From Thermoplasmatales archaeon (GTDB taxonomy: Archaea > Thermoplasmatota > Penumbrarchaeia > Penumbrarchaeales > Penumbrarchaeaceae): 49,647 bases of DNA. Positions within the stretch are counted from its first letter, which is position 1; each line of letters opens with the position of its first letter. Shown one piece after another: positions 8,409 through 19,300 of the stretch. Location: positions 1-49,647 of the forward strand of contig JAUVCN010000004.1 in NCBI GenBank assembly GCA_030595715.1. The letters run 5' to 3'. A program made the position numbers and the translations under genes. The notes below the pieces were generated by a model. That model saw only the letters and a program-made list of their open reading frames with translations. It ran no database searches and was not told the DNA's origin.

Positions 8409-11400
8409 TCTTCCACCTCCCATTCCTCATCGAGATCTTCCTCCTCGAGTTCAAGGTCCTCCAGATCGACCTCGATCTCTTCAACTTCTTCCAGATCATA
8501 TTCATCGATCCCTTCAACTTCTATCTCCTCTATCTCGATCTCTTCAGGAGAATCGGTGAAGAGATCCGATCCGATCTCGTCTTCATCCGGTATTTCCCAA
8601 TCCTCGATGAGAACCTCATCCGGTGGCTCAATATCCGGTGCGGCCTTCAAGGGTTCCTTTTTCCTTTTTTTCTTCTTCTTTCCCTTCAACATATTGTCCT
8701 TATCCTTTTCAGTGAATACAGAACCGCATTTTACACAGTACTCATCGGATATCTTTGCTTCTTCACTGCAATATGGGCAATAGGGCGTTACCTGTCCGGG
8801 ATCGTAAACTGCATTGATCATCATCGGATCGTCCATCGGTCTTTGATCGACCTCTCTTTGACCCCAGAACAGGTATGCGGCAAACAAGCCTGAGAGAGAT
8901 CCGAGGATCAATACCAGGATGAGGAGCCAAATAAGATCCTTGATCTTTGTACAAAGGCTATCCTGTTTCACTTCATCGTCATCGATCGCTTCCTTGATCT
9001 CGATGACCCGGATCCGGACCTTTTCCGAGGAAACGGTATGGGTGCCATCTGTTACTATCAACTGGATGTTATGGACGCCTATTGTGGTCAATGTCGCATT
9101 TGCTTCCATCCCGGTTGCTATCAGCCCGTCACCCGGATATCCTTCAAGGTCCGAATACCATTTGAATGTCAATTCCTCCCCTTCGGGATCGATGGAGGCA
9201 GAAGCGTTGAGGATAATGGATTCTCCTTCATAGATGAGATCCACAGCCGGCAGGATGCTGAAGAGTGCGGAGGGAGGGAGGTTCGTCTTCGAGAGAGCAA
9301 CCTCGATGGAGATGGGTGTGCTGATCACCCACCCATTACCTGCCTGATCCCTCGCCCTGAACCTGATGAGGTTGAAAGCCCCCTCATCCAGTGTTACGGT
9401 GGAAGTGGCCATGTAAGAACCACCTATGGTCTGGAGCTCATCCACCTGTGTCCAGGGAGAGTATCCACCAACTCCGTAGAGGATCCACGTGGATAATCTT
9501 GAAACTGAGAACTCCACATCACCCTTGACCATCCCGCTCGCTTCTTCGGAGATGAATGCGGACACATCCAGATCGACCTTTGATTGGACCAGTGAGGAGT
9601 TTGGAAGGAATCCGGTGAATTCCGGCATGGTCCTGTCCACCAGCACAGCCACCTGATCACCCTCTGCAAGGTTTCCGGCTCTATCCCATACACGCCACTG
9701 GGCATATCCATAACCCTGGAAATCCGGGTCCACTTCTATTGATGGTGACGCCGAAACCCTGGATCCTTCAAGTCCTATCTTGTACCAGTTCGAATCCTGG
9801 AAGGATGAATGGCTGTCGAACCTGAACTCCACAGTGGAAAGATCGAGCCACGAAAGTTGATCATACATGTAGCATTCGAACATGTATGTTCCCGGGCCGA
9901 TGGTGACACTGGTATCACCGGCATCTATGGATGGAGGTGTGAGGTCGATGCTGAAAGGGATAGGTTCGGATATGGCAGTGATGCCTGCCATATCTGCAAC
10001 GCTCCACTGGATGTAATGGTTGTAGGCTTCCATTGATGGAACCGGAGCTACCAGGCGTGTTCCGTTTTCTTCTTCCTGCCAACCGAGGACACCGGACCAT
10101 TCTGTCAGTATATCCGAATCTGCCCTGAATGTCCTGTATCTGGCAGTTGAAGGATCGATCCCCGATCCGCTATCGATCACGAGGATGGATAGCTCATCCA
10201 CTTCCCATGTCAGCCATGTGTCGCTTGGAGGCATGGATCTTGTGAATATTGGGGGTGTTGTATCTGTGAGTATGTTCCTTGTTACCCCTGGCCCCAGGTT
10301 CCCTGCTCTGTCTATGGCCCACAGGGTAAGTTCTATCTCGCCTTCATCGAGCATGAGAAGCGTGCCTCTTTCGGCAGGGTCATATATCTCTGGTTCCGCA
10401 TTGCCCCGGCTGATCTCCAGTATGAACCTGTCAATGCCCGATGGGCCGATATCGAATATATTTTCCCAGTATATCTCGACGAACCTGTCATTATCTATCT
10501 CATCTATTCCGGCTTCCTTGCCATCTGCAAATACCGCGAAGGAGCTGACCTCGGGAGGTGATCCTGTATCGACCTTCAGGGTGATGGTCTGATTATCCTT
10601 CCAGATGGACCCGACGGGAAGTGGTTCATCCATCAATGGAGCAAGTCTGAAATTAGCGGCTGAACTTGTTATTCCATCCCCAACGGGAGTTGCATTGATC
10701 ATCAGAGTTGACCCATTCACGATCCCCCTGCCGATCAGGATGCCGTCAGGTCTGTAGAGGCCGAGGTTCACACCGTTCAGGGCCATCCCTGTGATCTGTT
10801 CCCCGTTCATTGTGTGATGAAGGGTGATGTTCTCTACCATGATCTCGGTGTCATTCCTGGCCCAATCATCCAATGTCCTATCCTGGGTGTAGGAAGCAAT
10901 GAAACCTTCCGGGTCGATCGAGATGGTCCTGTCGACCCTGAACTCCTTGCTCAGGTAGTTGGTGTATGTTCCGAGTCCACCCTGTATCTCCGTCGTGATC
11001 ATGCTTGGGTCCGGCATATTCCAGCCTATGTAGAAGGCGATGTCGGCATACCATGTCTCCACATCATCATTGGATGCCGAACAGTTGGATATGTCGAGCC
11101 ATATCCTGTCCTGGAAGATACCTGTTGTTTCCAGGCTGAAGGTCCGGGTATCCGTATCGAAGTCCATCATCGCGTCCCCTGTCCCCATCAGCGTCTTCAT
11201 CTTGATCGAAAGCGAATCAATATCCTGATATCCACCAAGGGACCTGCCGGAGACCTTTATCGTGTAAGGCCCTGCCATGGGAGAGAGGTATTGGAGCTCT
11301 CCTCTTTCACCATCCGGATCCGGTACCAATGTATCGGAGATGATCCTCGCGGTGGAGATCTTGACATCTCGATAGAACAGGTCCTTTCCTTCCCAGAGGA

Positions 11401-14400
11401 ATGCCCCACCCGGCCTTCTACCGTCACCATACGGGTCATGGGCGGGGGACCCCATCAGAAGGTCCATTTTCTCATTTCCACTAAGGTTCCCTATGGAGAT
11501 AGATGATCCGGACAGGTCTCCATCTCCTTTTGAAGATAGTACCGGTAGGGATGAGGAATTCAGCATCGTCCCATCCTTGATCAGTTTTGAATAGAGGACA
11601 AGTGTCCCTCCGGTGGTGGCGCCTGATAACTGGTCCTTGAATCCCTTGGCTCCGATCCCGAGGTCTTTGGATCCGTCTCCGTCCAGGTCTCCGATCGCAA
11701 GAGATGATCCCAATCTCTCCAATCTCATTTCCCCGAAGATGGACAGGTTCCAATCGGTCCGGAGCGAGATGTCCCCACCATCAATGATGGATGCGAGATA
11801 CTCTCCAAAAAGGAGGTAAGCATTCCCTCCCTGGGGTGTAGTTCTCTGATATCCATCTCCACTGGGTGAACCGATGGCAAGCTCTGCCTTACCATCGTTA
11901 TCAAGGTCACCAATTGCCAATGATAGACCTATCTGATCGTACTGCCAGGGTCCGAATATCCTTACGGACCCATCACTCAGAAGATCGTATGATGCATTCC
12001 ATGTTGACCTTCCTTTCATGATGTATACAAGTCCCTGATCCGGTATGGAGCCGAGATCTGACCTCGGTGCTCCTATCACGAGGTCATCGATGCCATCCCC
12101 GTCCACATCTCCTGACACCAGGGTCTGCCCTATCATCTCGTTGGCGATGGATCCTGTTATCTTCACATCGGCCATTCCGATCCTTCCGGATGTGGAGGAG
12201 ATCGGACCGAGGAAGATGAATACGTTTCCTGCGTGATATCTGTTCAATGATTGTGAGGCCATGGTCCCAGGGGACGAAACTGCCAGGTCATCGATGCCAT
12301 TTCCGTCGAAGTCTCCCACGGTTACCGCATAACCGACCTTTTCAACAGAATAACCCAGTACCCTCTTGTAGTTCTCCTGTTCCATGTAGGATCGTGTGCC
12401 GCCCCAGAAGATCTGGAATGCACCGCCGTTGTTCATTCCGTCATACTGTTCGGGCGCCCCTATGACCAGATCGGGATAGCCATCATTGTTCAGATCGCCC
12501 GAGGCAAGAGAAGATCCGAAGTTCGTCTGGCTTGGATGCAAATCGGTCTCATAGACAATGTCCGCATCTTTTTCCGCATCATAGATGGGCTTCCAACCCG
12601 TCGCACTTCCGAAGAAGAGGTAAACCCCTCCCACATTGGTGGTATAGGCCAGGGGGTCACTGATCACCATGTCGTTGTATCCGTCGGAATTGAGATCCGC
12701 TATCAATGTGACCGCACCAAAAGTAGATGATACATCACTCCCGAACAATCTGGTCTCGAATTCCTGAACCTGCATGAACATTGAAACCATTCCAATGGTC
12801 GTGGTCCCATCCTCCCCCGTGAATCCAGGTGAAGCCGTCAGGAACTCGCTGTGATCATCGCTGTTCACATTCAGGGCAAGGATATGTGAAAATGCCATTT
12901 GTCCTTCCTTCATTCCCATATATCTGATATCAGCGTCCGTCACGTTCAATATCTCGGGGAAGGTCCCATCGATCTCGTACCTCAATCCTTCACCGCAGGA
13001 TGTGAACTGGTTCCTTGCCCCATCGGCTTTTGGAGCACCTATTAATATCTCGTCAATGGAGTCACCGTCGAGATCGGAGCATAACAATGTCGCTCCAAGA
13101 TGATCTGACGAGTCCTCGCCATAGATCGTCGTGTTGATCCTGTCAGAATAGATGATCTGTCCATCGGTATGGTCGAATCCTCTCAGTATCCATACCTGAC
13201 CTGCATCTGCCCTTGTTCCGGTGATGTCATATGTCGCTGGGGCGCCGATCACAAGGTCATGATACGGATCACCGTCGAGGTTTCCACCTTCAAGGATCGG
13301 GGATACCAGGACGGTATCGTTCAATTCTATAGTCATATTGGGGGCGTAAGAAGGAATGATGACATCGATGGTCGAGTTGAGTGGAACATGAGGGAAATCA
13401 GGCCCTCCGGTGATCACACTTATCTCCGAGGACATCGCAACATCGAGCTCCCATCGCGTGAATGAAAAGACAAGATCCCCGGTCCCGTCCCCATTGAAGT
13501 CCACGATATCCATCCCTTTTCCGATCTCCATGGCATGATTATCCGTCGTGACCGTGGCGGTCGAATTCCAGGATGAGAAATATCTGACCATCTTCGGGTC
13601 CAGGTCCAGGATAATATTGTTGATAGGGTCGGAGGATCCCTGGATCACCTCGATCTCCCAGGAGCCCAGAGCGCTGTTCTCATACCCATGTTCATATTCG
13701 GATGTACCACCGTATCCTCCGGCTCCATTGGTTCCCAGTGCCAGATCGTACAATCCGTCACCTGTGAGATCTCCAAGGACCATTCTCTGTCCGATCAGGT
13801 CCGCTGCATCCCTGCCGTATATGTGGCCGTAAAGACCTACATTTCCGATCCACATCCGTGAGGGATATTCTGATCGAAGCCTTCCCTGAAGAATGTAGAC
13901 CTCACCGGAGCTTCGTCTGCTCTCTCCCACCCCATCGGCCTCACTGGCCGAGATCAGGAGCTCATCCCTTCCGTCACCATCCATGTCCCCGGCAGCGATC
14001 GTCGTCCCGAAACGATCCCCGCTATCGACACCATAGATGATCAGGTCCGCATCGGATGTCCCCTGGAATGGAAAGAACTCATCAAGGTCCCTGGCGAAAT
14101 ACACGAGGACCGCACCAGCGCCATTTTGACCGGTGTATGTGGGGATCCCGACCATGATATCATCCCTTCCGTCACCATCAATGTCACCCGTTGCAATGGA
14201 ATTACCGAAACCCCATGCGGTTTCATCGCCTCGTATCTTGAGATATTCATCCCTGCCGACCAACATCCAGTCGTCGATCTCGGTGTAATCGGCCCCCTTT
14301 GCCGGAAGATGGTCGATCACAAGGACAAATGAAAAAAGCTGCAAAAAAAGCAGAGCGGTCAAGAATACTGTAATCTTTGATATTGTTCGGGACAATTCTC

Positions 14401-14425
14401 TACCTCCTCTGTAGATCCTCCACAA
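8405..14425 (-). CDS. giant FG-GAP/integrin-alpha-like surface protein with C-terminal TM, cytoplasmic zinc ribbon, lysine block and acidic tail
   Basis: About 14 repeats of the type GD(I/L/V)DGDGxDDLxIG; PKD/Ig-like C-terminal half; TM DLIWLLILVLILGSLSGLFAAYLFW; CPYCSEEAKISDEYCVKCG; KGKKKKKRKK; acidic tail. The true start may be TTG at 14395 (GGAGGT 7 nt upstream). Confidence 0.9.
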   Translation of the reverse strand: MWRIYRGGRELSRTISKITVFLTALLFLQLFSFVLVIDHLPAKGADYTEIDDWMLVGRDEYLKIRGDETAWGFGNSIATGDIDGDGRDDIMVGIPTYTGQNGAGAVLVYFARDLDEFFPFQGTSDADLIIYGVDSGDRFGTTIAAGDMDGDGRDELLISASEADGVGESRRSSGEVYILQGRLRSEYPSRMWIGNVGLYGHIYGRDAADLIGQRMVLGDLTGDGLYDLALGTNGAGGYGGTSEYEHGYENSALGSWEIEVIQGSSDPINNIILDLDPKMVRYFSSWNSTATVTTDNHAMEIGKGMDIVDFNGDGTGDLVFSFTRWELDVAMSSEISVITGGPDFPHVPLNSTIDVIIPSYAPNMTIELNDTVLVSPILEGGNLDGDPYHDLVIGAPATYDITGTRADAGQVWILRGFDHTDGQIIYSDRINTTIYGEDSSDHLGATLLCSDLDGDSIDEILIGAPKADGARNQFTSCGEGLRYEIDGTFPEILNVTDADIRYMGMKEGQMAFSHILALNVNSDDHSEFLTASPGFTGEDGTTTIGMVSMFMQVQEFETRLFGSDVSSTFGAVTLIADLNSDGYNDMVISDPLAYTTNVGGVYLFFGSATGWKPIYDAEKDADIVYETDLHPSQTNFGSSLASGDLNNDGYPDLVIGAPEQYDGMNNGGAFQIFWGGTRSYMEQENYKRVLGYSVEKVGYAVTVGDFDGNGIDDLAVSSPGTMASQSLNRYHAGNVFIFLGPISSTSGRIGMADVKITGSIANEMIGQTLVSGDVDGDGIDDLVIGAPRSDLGSIPDQGLVYIMKGRSTWNASYDLLSDGSVRIFGPWQYDQIGLSLAIGDLDNDGKAELAIGSPSGDGYQRTTPQGGNAYLLFGEYLASIIDGGDISLRTDWNLSIFGEMRLERLGSSLAIGDLDGDGSKDLGIGAKGFKDQLSGATTGGTLVLYSKLIKDGTMLNSSSLPVLSSKGDGDLSGSSISIGNLSGNEKMDLLMGSPAHDPYGDGRRPGGAFLWEGKDLFYRDVKISTARIISDTLVPDPDGERGELQYLSPMAGPYTIKVSGRSLGGYQDIDSLSIKMKTLMGTGDAMMDFDTDTRTFSLETTGIFQDRIWLDISNCSASNDDVETWYADIAFYIGWNMPDPSMITTEIQGGLGTYTNYLSKEFRVDRTISIDPEGFIASYTQDRTLDDWARNDTEIMVENITLHHTMNGEQITGMALNGVNLGLYRPDGILIGRGIVNGSTLMINATPVGDGITSSAANFRLAPLMDEPLPVGSIWKDNQTITLKVDTGSPPEVSSFAVFADGKEAGIDEIDNDRFVEIYWENIFDIGPSGIDRFILEISRGNAEPEIYDPAERGTLLMLDEGEIELTLWAIDRAGNLGPGVTRNILTDTTPPIFTRSMPPSDTWLTWEVDELSILVIDSGSGIDPSTARYRTFRADSDILTEWSGVLGWQEEENGTRLVAPVPSMEAYNHYIQWSVADMAGITAISEPIPFSIDLTPPSIDAGDTSVTIGPGTYMFECYMYDQLSWLDLSTVEFRFDSHSSFQDSNWYKIGLEGSRVSASPSIEVDPDFQGYGYAQWRVWDRAGNLAEGDQVAVLVDRTMPEFTGFLPNSSLVQSKVDLDVSAFISEEASGMVKGDVEFSVSRLSTWILYGVGGYSPWTQVDELQTIGGSYMATSTVTLDEGAFNLIRFRARDQAGNGWVISTPISIEVALSKTNLPPSALFSILPAVDLIYEGESIILNASASIDPEGEELTFKWYSDLEGYPGDGLIATGMEANATLTTIGVHNIQLIVTDGTHTVSSEKVRIRVIEIKEAIDDDEVKQDSLCTKIKDLIWLLILVLILGSLSGLFAAYLFWGQREVDQRPMDDPMMINAVYDPGQVTPYCPYCSEEAKISDEYCVKCGSVFTEKDKDNMLKGKKKKKRKKEPLKAAPDIEPPDEVLIEDWEIPDEDEIGSDLFTDSPEEIEIEEIEVEGIDEYDLEEVEEIEVDLEDLELEEEDLDEEWEVEE

Positions 14426-14578
14426 CTTCCAATATGGCCCAAAGGCCTAAGATCGGTACCTGGCCTGGAGTAACCAGCCATTTCATCCTTTATAAATTAT
14501 AAATATATTTTGGGGCAGAATAGAATTCAAGCCAGGGCATGTTTTATCAATGAGTCGATCGATCCGTGTTCCGTTCAA

Positions 14579-14998
14579 ATGAGAAGGAAAAAAATTGTGA
14601 AGAGATCGGAGATGACAAAAGCGGACATCGATCGTAAAATTATCGATGACAGGCACTATATTCTGAGGAGGACCTGCCATGGGGATCCCAAGAGGAGCTT
14701 TTGGATCAACGGCCATCCGTTTCCTCTCTGCGCCAGGTGTTCCATGTTCTATCTGTCGATCCCCCCGGGCATGATCCTTTGCATCCTGATAATTGGATAT
14801 CTCGATCCTTCTTCATTGATCCTGTTGGGACTGACAACACTGCTAATATTCCCTATGGTGATCGATGGCCTTACACAGTATTATGGGGCCAGATCATCGA
14901 ACAATATCTTAAGAGCTATCACCGGAGCTGCTGCCGGCATCGGTTCAGGGGTTGCCCTGGTGTATATGATCTACAGGATGTTCTTCCCTTTTCAATAG
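14579..14998 (+). CDS. DUF2085-like integral membrane protein
   Basis: RRTCHGDPKRSFWINGHPFPLCARCSMFYLS followed by three hydrophobic segments. Start uncertain (the ORF track gives 14510; GTG 14597 and ATG 14612 also possible). Confidence 0.7.
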   Translation: MRRKKIVKRSEMTKADIDRKIIDDRHYILRRTCHGDPKRSFWINGHPFPLCARCSMFYLSIPPGMILCILIIGYLDPSSLILLGLTTLLIFPMVIDGLTQYYGARSSNNILRAITGAAAGIGSGVALVYMIYRMFFPFQ

Positions 14999-15251
14999 AA
15001 GTTCTTGCATCTTGGGCAGTACCAGGAGCTGACCCTTTTTTTGTAGGTCATACCGGATCCGCAAACGGGGCAATTTTCACCCTTCTTGCCTTTATCATGC
15101 GTGACACTGAACATATCTGATGGGTCCTGGGACCCGGTAACACCCAGGTCCTCAGGTCTCTTGAAACTGAAATCGCTGCTTGAACCCTTCTTTTTTTTAT
15201 GTTTCTTCTTGGGGGGTTCGTATTCCTCATCGTCTTCATCGATGTCGCGAC
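14992..15251 (-). pseudogene. out-of-frame C-terminal continuation of the preceding CDS, encoding a terminal zinc ribbon
   Basis: Minus-strand frame -1 relative to 15252..16202: KVSRDIDEDDEEYEPPKKKHKKKKGSSSDFSFKRPEDLGVTGSQDPSDMFSVTHDKGKKGENCPVCGSGMTYKKRVSSWYCPRCKNFY*. Junction lies at the T10/A10 run 15260-15269. Confidence 0.75.
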
Positions 15252-16202
15252 TTACCTTCTTTTTTTTTTAGGTCTCTTCTTTCGGGGAGGTTCGTATTCC
15301 TCCTCGTCATCTTCTTCTACGGGGCGTCTCTTTTTCTTCTTGGGCTTCTCTTTCTTCTCTGGCCTCTTTTTCTTCTTATGTTTCTTCTTGGGAGGTTCGT
15401 ATTCCTCTTCTTCTTCTTCCTCCTCTTCTTCAGGAGGTTTGATTACGCCCTTTCTTCCACAATCATCACATTCGAATCTGAATGGAGGTTTCTTTGCTTT
15501 GACCTTGATGAGGTTGCCACACTTGCAACGGATCTTGATGATCTCTTCTTCATCCTCATCGTCTTCATCTTCTTCTTCATCGTCCTCTTCTTCATCTTCT
15601 TCTTCATCGTCCTCTTCTTCTTCATCATCTTCATATTCTTCTTCGTCTTCTTCTTCATCGTCCTCTTCTTCTTCATCATCTTCATCTTCGTCTTCTTCAT
15701 CTTCTTCTTCATCGTCCTCTTCTTCTTCTTCATCGTCTTCATATTCATCTTCGTCTTCTTCATCTTCTTCAGGCTCTGGTTCCACCTTTGGTTTAGATGT
15801 CTTTCCAATAACGAAGATCTCTTCCTCATCATCCTCGAGGCTGATAGGTCTGTAGGATGATTTCACCGCATGTTCATCCTCATCCAGGTCAAGGTCGAAC
15901 CCCTTCTTCTTCTTGGACTTCTTCTTTTTGGGTTTTTCCTCTTTGACCTCGACCTTGGCCTTCTTCTTCTTTGAAGATTTCTTCTTCTTCGGTTTCTCTT
16001 CTACTGTCTTCTTCTTTGATTTGGATTTCTTGGTGGAAGCTTTCTTCCCCTTTTTCTTGTCCAACCCTTCTTCCTTGGCATATTTCTTTGCAAAGGCCTT
16101 TGCCTTTTTAGCATAAACGCCAGTGGGTACCCAACCGCACTCCTGGCATTCCTCGAAAGGGTAGTCCATTTCAATTTTGCATTCCTTGCACTTGACCTTC
16201 AT
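15252..16202 (-). CDS. charge-segregated polyampholyte protein with zinc ribbons (reading frame continues to 14992 after an apparent frameshift)
   Basis: N-terminal ribbon MKVKCKECKIEMDYPFEECQECG, Lys-rich block, long Asp/Glu block, second ribbon IRCKCGNLIKVKAKKPPFRFECDDCGRKG, then repeats of (D/E)EEYEPPxKKxxKKK. SD GAGGTGGAGAG before ATG. Confidence 0.8.
   Translation of the reverse strand: MKVKCKECKIEMDYPFEECQECGWVPTGVYAKKAKAFAKKYAKEEGLDKKKGKKASTKKSKSKKKTVEEKPKKKKSSKKKKAKVEVKEEKPKKKKSKKKKGFDLDLDEDEHAVKSSYRPISLEDDEEEIFVIGKTSKPKVEPEPEEDEEDEDEYEDDEEEEEDDEEEDEEDEDEDDEEEEDDEEEDEEEYEDDEEEEDDEEEDEEEDDEEEDEDDEDEEEIIKIRCKCGNLIKVKAKKPPFRFECDDCGRKGVIKPPEEEEEEEEEEYEPPKKKHKKKKRPEKKEKPKKKKRRPVEEDDEEEYEPPRKKRPKKKRR
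15540..15775. repeat. low-complexity tct/tca/tcg-rich tract encoding the acidic block
   Basis: Recurring ttcttcttcatcgtcctcttcttc units; long open frames on both strands here (poly-Asp/Glu on minus, poly-Ser and Phe-rich on plus). Confidence 0.85.
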
Positions 16203-16349
16203 CTCTCCACCTCATTTTCTATCTTTAATGAAGCCGAGTTTATTTTAAGGTTTTCCCCCCTTTTATATTTTATATTGGTAATAATATCAAAGAGTGCCCG
16301 ATATTGAATTCGGTCAACGCATTGATCTTGGGATCGGTTATCGGAAGGT

Positions 16350-19300
16350 TCACAATGATGGTGGTTCGTTCATTTCTATCCCTTCATCAGCTTCAGGTGG
16401 ATATGAGAGATCGTCATCGACCTCCTCGGGGCCGGGAATGTCTGTATGTTCTATCTGCCCTTCCACGACCTCGGATCCTTCATCCATCACATCATCTTCC
16501 TGAATATCCAGGCTTCCCGAATCCAACCCATCCTCAAGAGGGATGTTGGCTCCGCATTCCGGACAGTAATCCAAACCATCTTCAAGTGTAGCACCGCAGG
16601 AGGGGCATTCTCCCTTGTTTGCCTCTTCCTGCTCACTCCAGGTGGTCTCAGTGGTTTCTTGAGCTTCCTCAATGACATCCTGCTCTTTTTCTTCCTGGGA
16701 CCTTTTCTTCAATATGATGAGGGTCACTGCAATGATGACTATCAAGACGATGACAGCGGCCACGATCAGGAGGATCATCGTTGGATCACCGCCGCCGTCA
16801 GCTGGTGTGGGCTTATCTTTGGCATCCAGAGGGTCCGTATTCGCTCTGAACTCTTCCAGGTTCGTATATCCATCTCCATCCGGATCCTGGAGAGCATCAC
16901 TTCGGTCCAGTGGATGGAATCCGTTGTCGACCTCCCATCCATCGGTCATCTCATCTCCATCGGAATCCTTCAACTCGGGATCGCTTCCTGTGTTGTACTC
17001 TTCCACATTTGTCAGTCCGTCGCCATCTTCATCCTCGGATGCATCCGTTGGATCGGAGGGACTGAGGAATGTCTTTTGCACCTCATACACATCCGGGATA
17101 CCATCGGAGTCGGAATCGACCCTGTCATCATCGATCGTTCTGAAGCTGAATCCAAGGGTCGGTCCCAGGTTCCCCCTGAGGTCCTCGATATAATTGATGG
17201 TAAAAGTGTAGTTCTTACCTCCTGACAATGCCTTTGTGAGAAGATATTCAACGGTCCTGTTCTCCTCATCGATCGTCGCGATGAGATCTATCGTGCCATC
17301 AGAGAACGGATCATCGACCACTGAAGCTTCCAATTGGCTCCAGATCACGAGTTCGCTGAACTGGATAATGAATACAGGTGCATGATCAAGGTCAATGTAG
17401 GTGGTCGGCTGTAAAACGGTCGCAACAGGGACAGTGTCATCTGGCACACGGGATCTGATCTTGAACAAAACGCTATCATGATTTCCCGAAAGATCATAGA
17501 CGGTCAATAGCACGGTGTAATTGCCCTCATCGAACATATGCTCCAGGGTATCGCCCGTTATCTCTTCTGTTCCATCCGGGCCTGTTATTGTCCAGACGGC
17601 TGAATGAACCCCTACATCGTCTGACGCGTTCGCCGGCAGGATCATGATCCAATCATTGTCCGTCTCTATCATTTTATCTTCAGGTAGTTCGAGCCCTATC
17701 GTTGGTTCGCTCAGATCTATCTGGATGGATTCTACATCGGAAAAGGCTCCCTCATTGTTTCCGGGATCCACCGATCTTACCTTGATATCATGGACCCCCT
17801 GGCCCAATTCCATGAAGAAGAAGAAGTGTCCTTCGAACGTCGCGGGCCTGGGAAGGTCAGGGTTCGGGTTCACATAGAGTTCATCATCCACGAATACATC
17901 GATGAAGCTCCTGTTCTCCCCTTCCACATTTCCTCTAAGAGCGATCTGGGTCCCATTATAATATCCGGACCCTTCAACGAACTGTGACGGGTCGTCAAAT
18001 ACGATCTCAAGTGTTGGAGCTACAGGAGGTGTGATGTCCAGGGTTCCAAAGATCAATTCATCTGTAAGATTGGAATAGTTCGGGATCTCACTATCGTCCA
18101 CACTTCTCATTACGAGTCTATATGCCGTTTCATTGGTAAGGCCCGTCAAATTGTAGGTCTGTGTTTTTTCACCGACACCCAGGGTCGAATTGACAAATGA
18201 ATGGAATACACTGGGTCCCATTTCATTTCTCAGGAAGAACTCGTAGCCAATGACATCAGCGGATGATGATCTGTTCCATTGTACCTCAGCCCAATCCCCT
18301 CCTCTTCCTTCGATCGAAATATCAACAGGTACCTCGGGAGATGTCTGATCAAGGGTTTTTACCCTGATCGGTCCGACGACATCGGATGGGTTATTGCTGC
18401 CATCTATACAGGATAATTTGATGTCATATTCCAATTCCTCAAGTAGTCCTTCAACCGCATTGGCCGGGATCTCGCTTGATATGTTCCAGTCCCTGGAACT
18501 GGGTCCTGGTTCCTCCGTATCCCATTCGGATTCCGATTCCCACCATTTCTTGTAATTGATGATGAAGAACTTCACCTCTGATGCGTTACCATTGAACTCC
18601 CATTTGATATTGATATGATGAGCCCCCTTTCCGGTAACCGTCAGATTGACCGGTGTTTCCGGAGGTGTGAAATCCATTTCCCATAGGAGATCGATATCGG
18701 CTCCCATATGCAGGGGCGGATCGTTTATTGCTTCACTCCACCTGTTGTTCTCAGCGGTCATTTTCAATGTGAAATTGACCCTGGCATTGGACCTGGATCC
18801 CGAATGGAGATATTCTTCAACTGCAATGGGCGGTAATCTTCCATCAACACCAGTTGTGGGGTCACCCGCCTTGGAATCATATACGTCCCAGTCACTGGTC
18901 CCTGGCTTCGTGGCAGATATCTTCAGTTCGGCTCCCATATAAGGTGTTCCGTCGATATCCCTTACCGCTTTGAAATTGAACCAATTTCCCTCGTGGAGTG
19001 TGCCTCCGGACACATCGACATTGTACTGTGCGGACAATGAGCAGTTGATCGCCCATACCTCTGAACCGGAATATGCGAAAACACCGGTGGAGGAGACAAC
19101 CGTGGAATTGTACAACCTGAGGGTTGACCCGGAACCTATTGCACCAACACCTTCGTTCGCGGTTATGGTACAATGGTCAAGAATCCCTATACCTCCAGCG
19201 GTGATATTGATCCGATCGAAACCATTCGATCCGGACCCCGTGAATTGGACAGGTGAGGGCCCGGTCCCTATCGCAGTTAGATTTCCCTTCACTTCCATCC

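Noticed and set aside
10814-11506. 230-aa plus-strand ORF inside the FG-GAP gene
   Set aside because: Antisense to a well-supported 2006-aa CDS; composition reflects the complementary strand.
15180-15860. Plus-strand ORFs of 226 aa (Phe/Leu-rich) and 218 aa (poly-Ser)
   Set aside because: Antisense to the acidic/lysine low-complexity gene; openness is explained by the GAA/GAT/GAC and AAG repeats.
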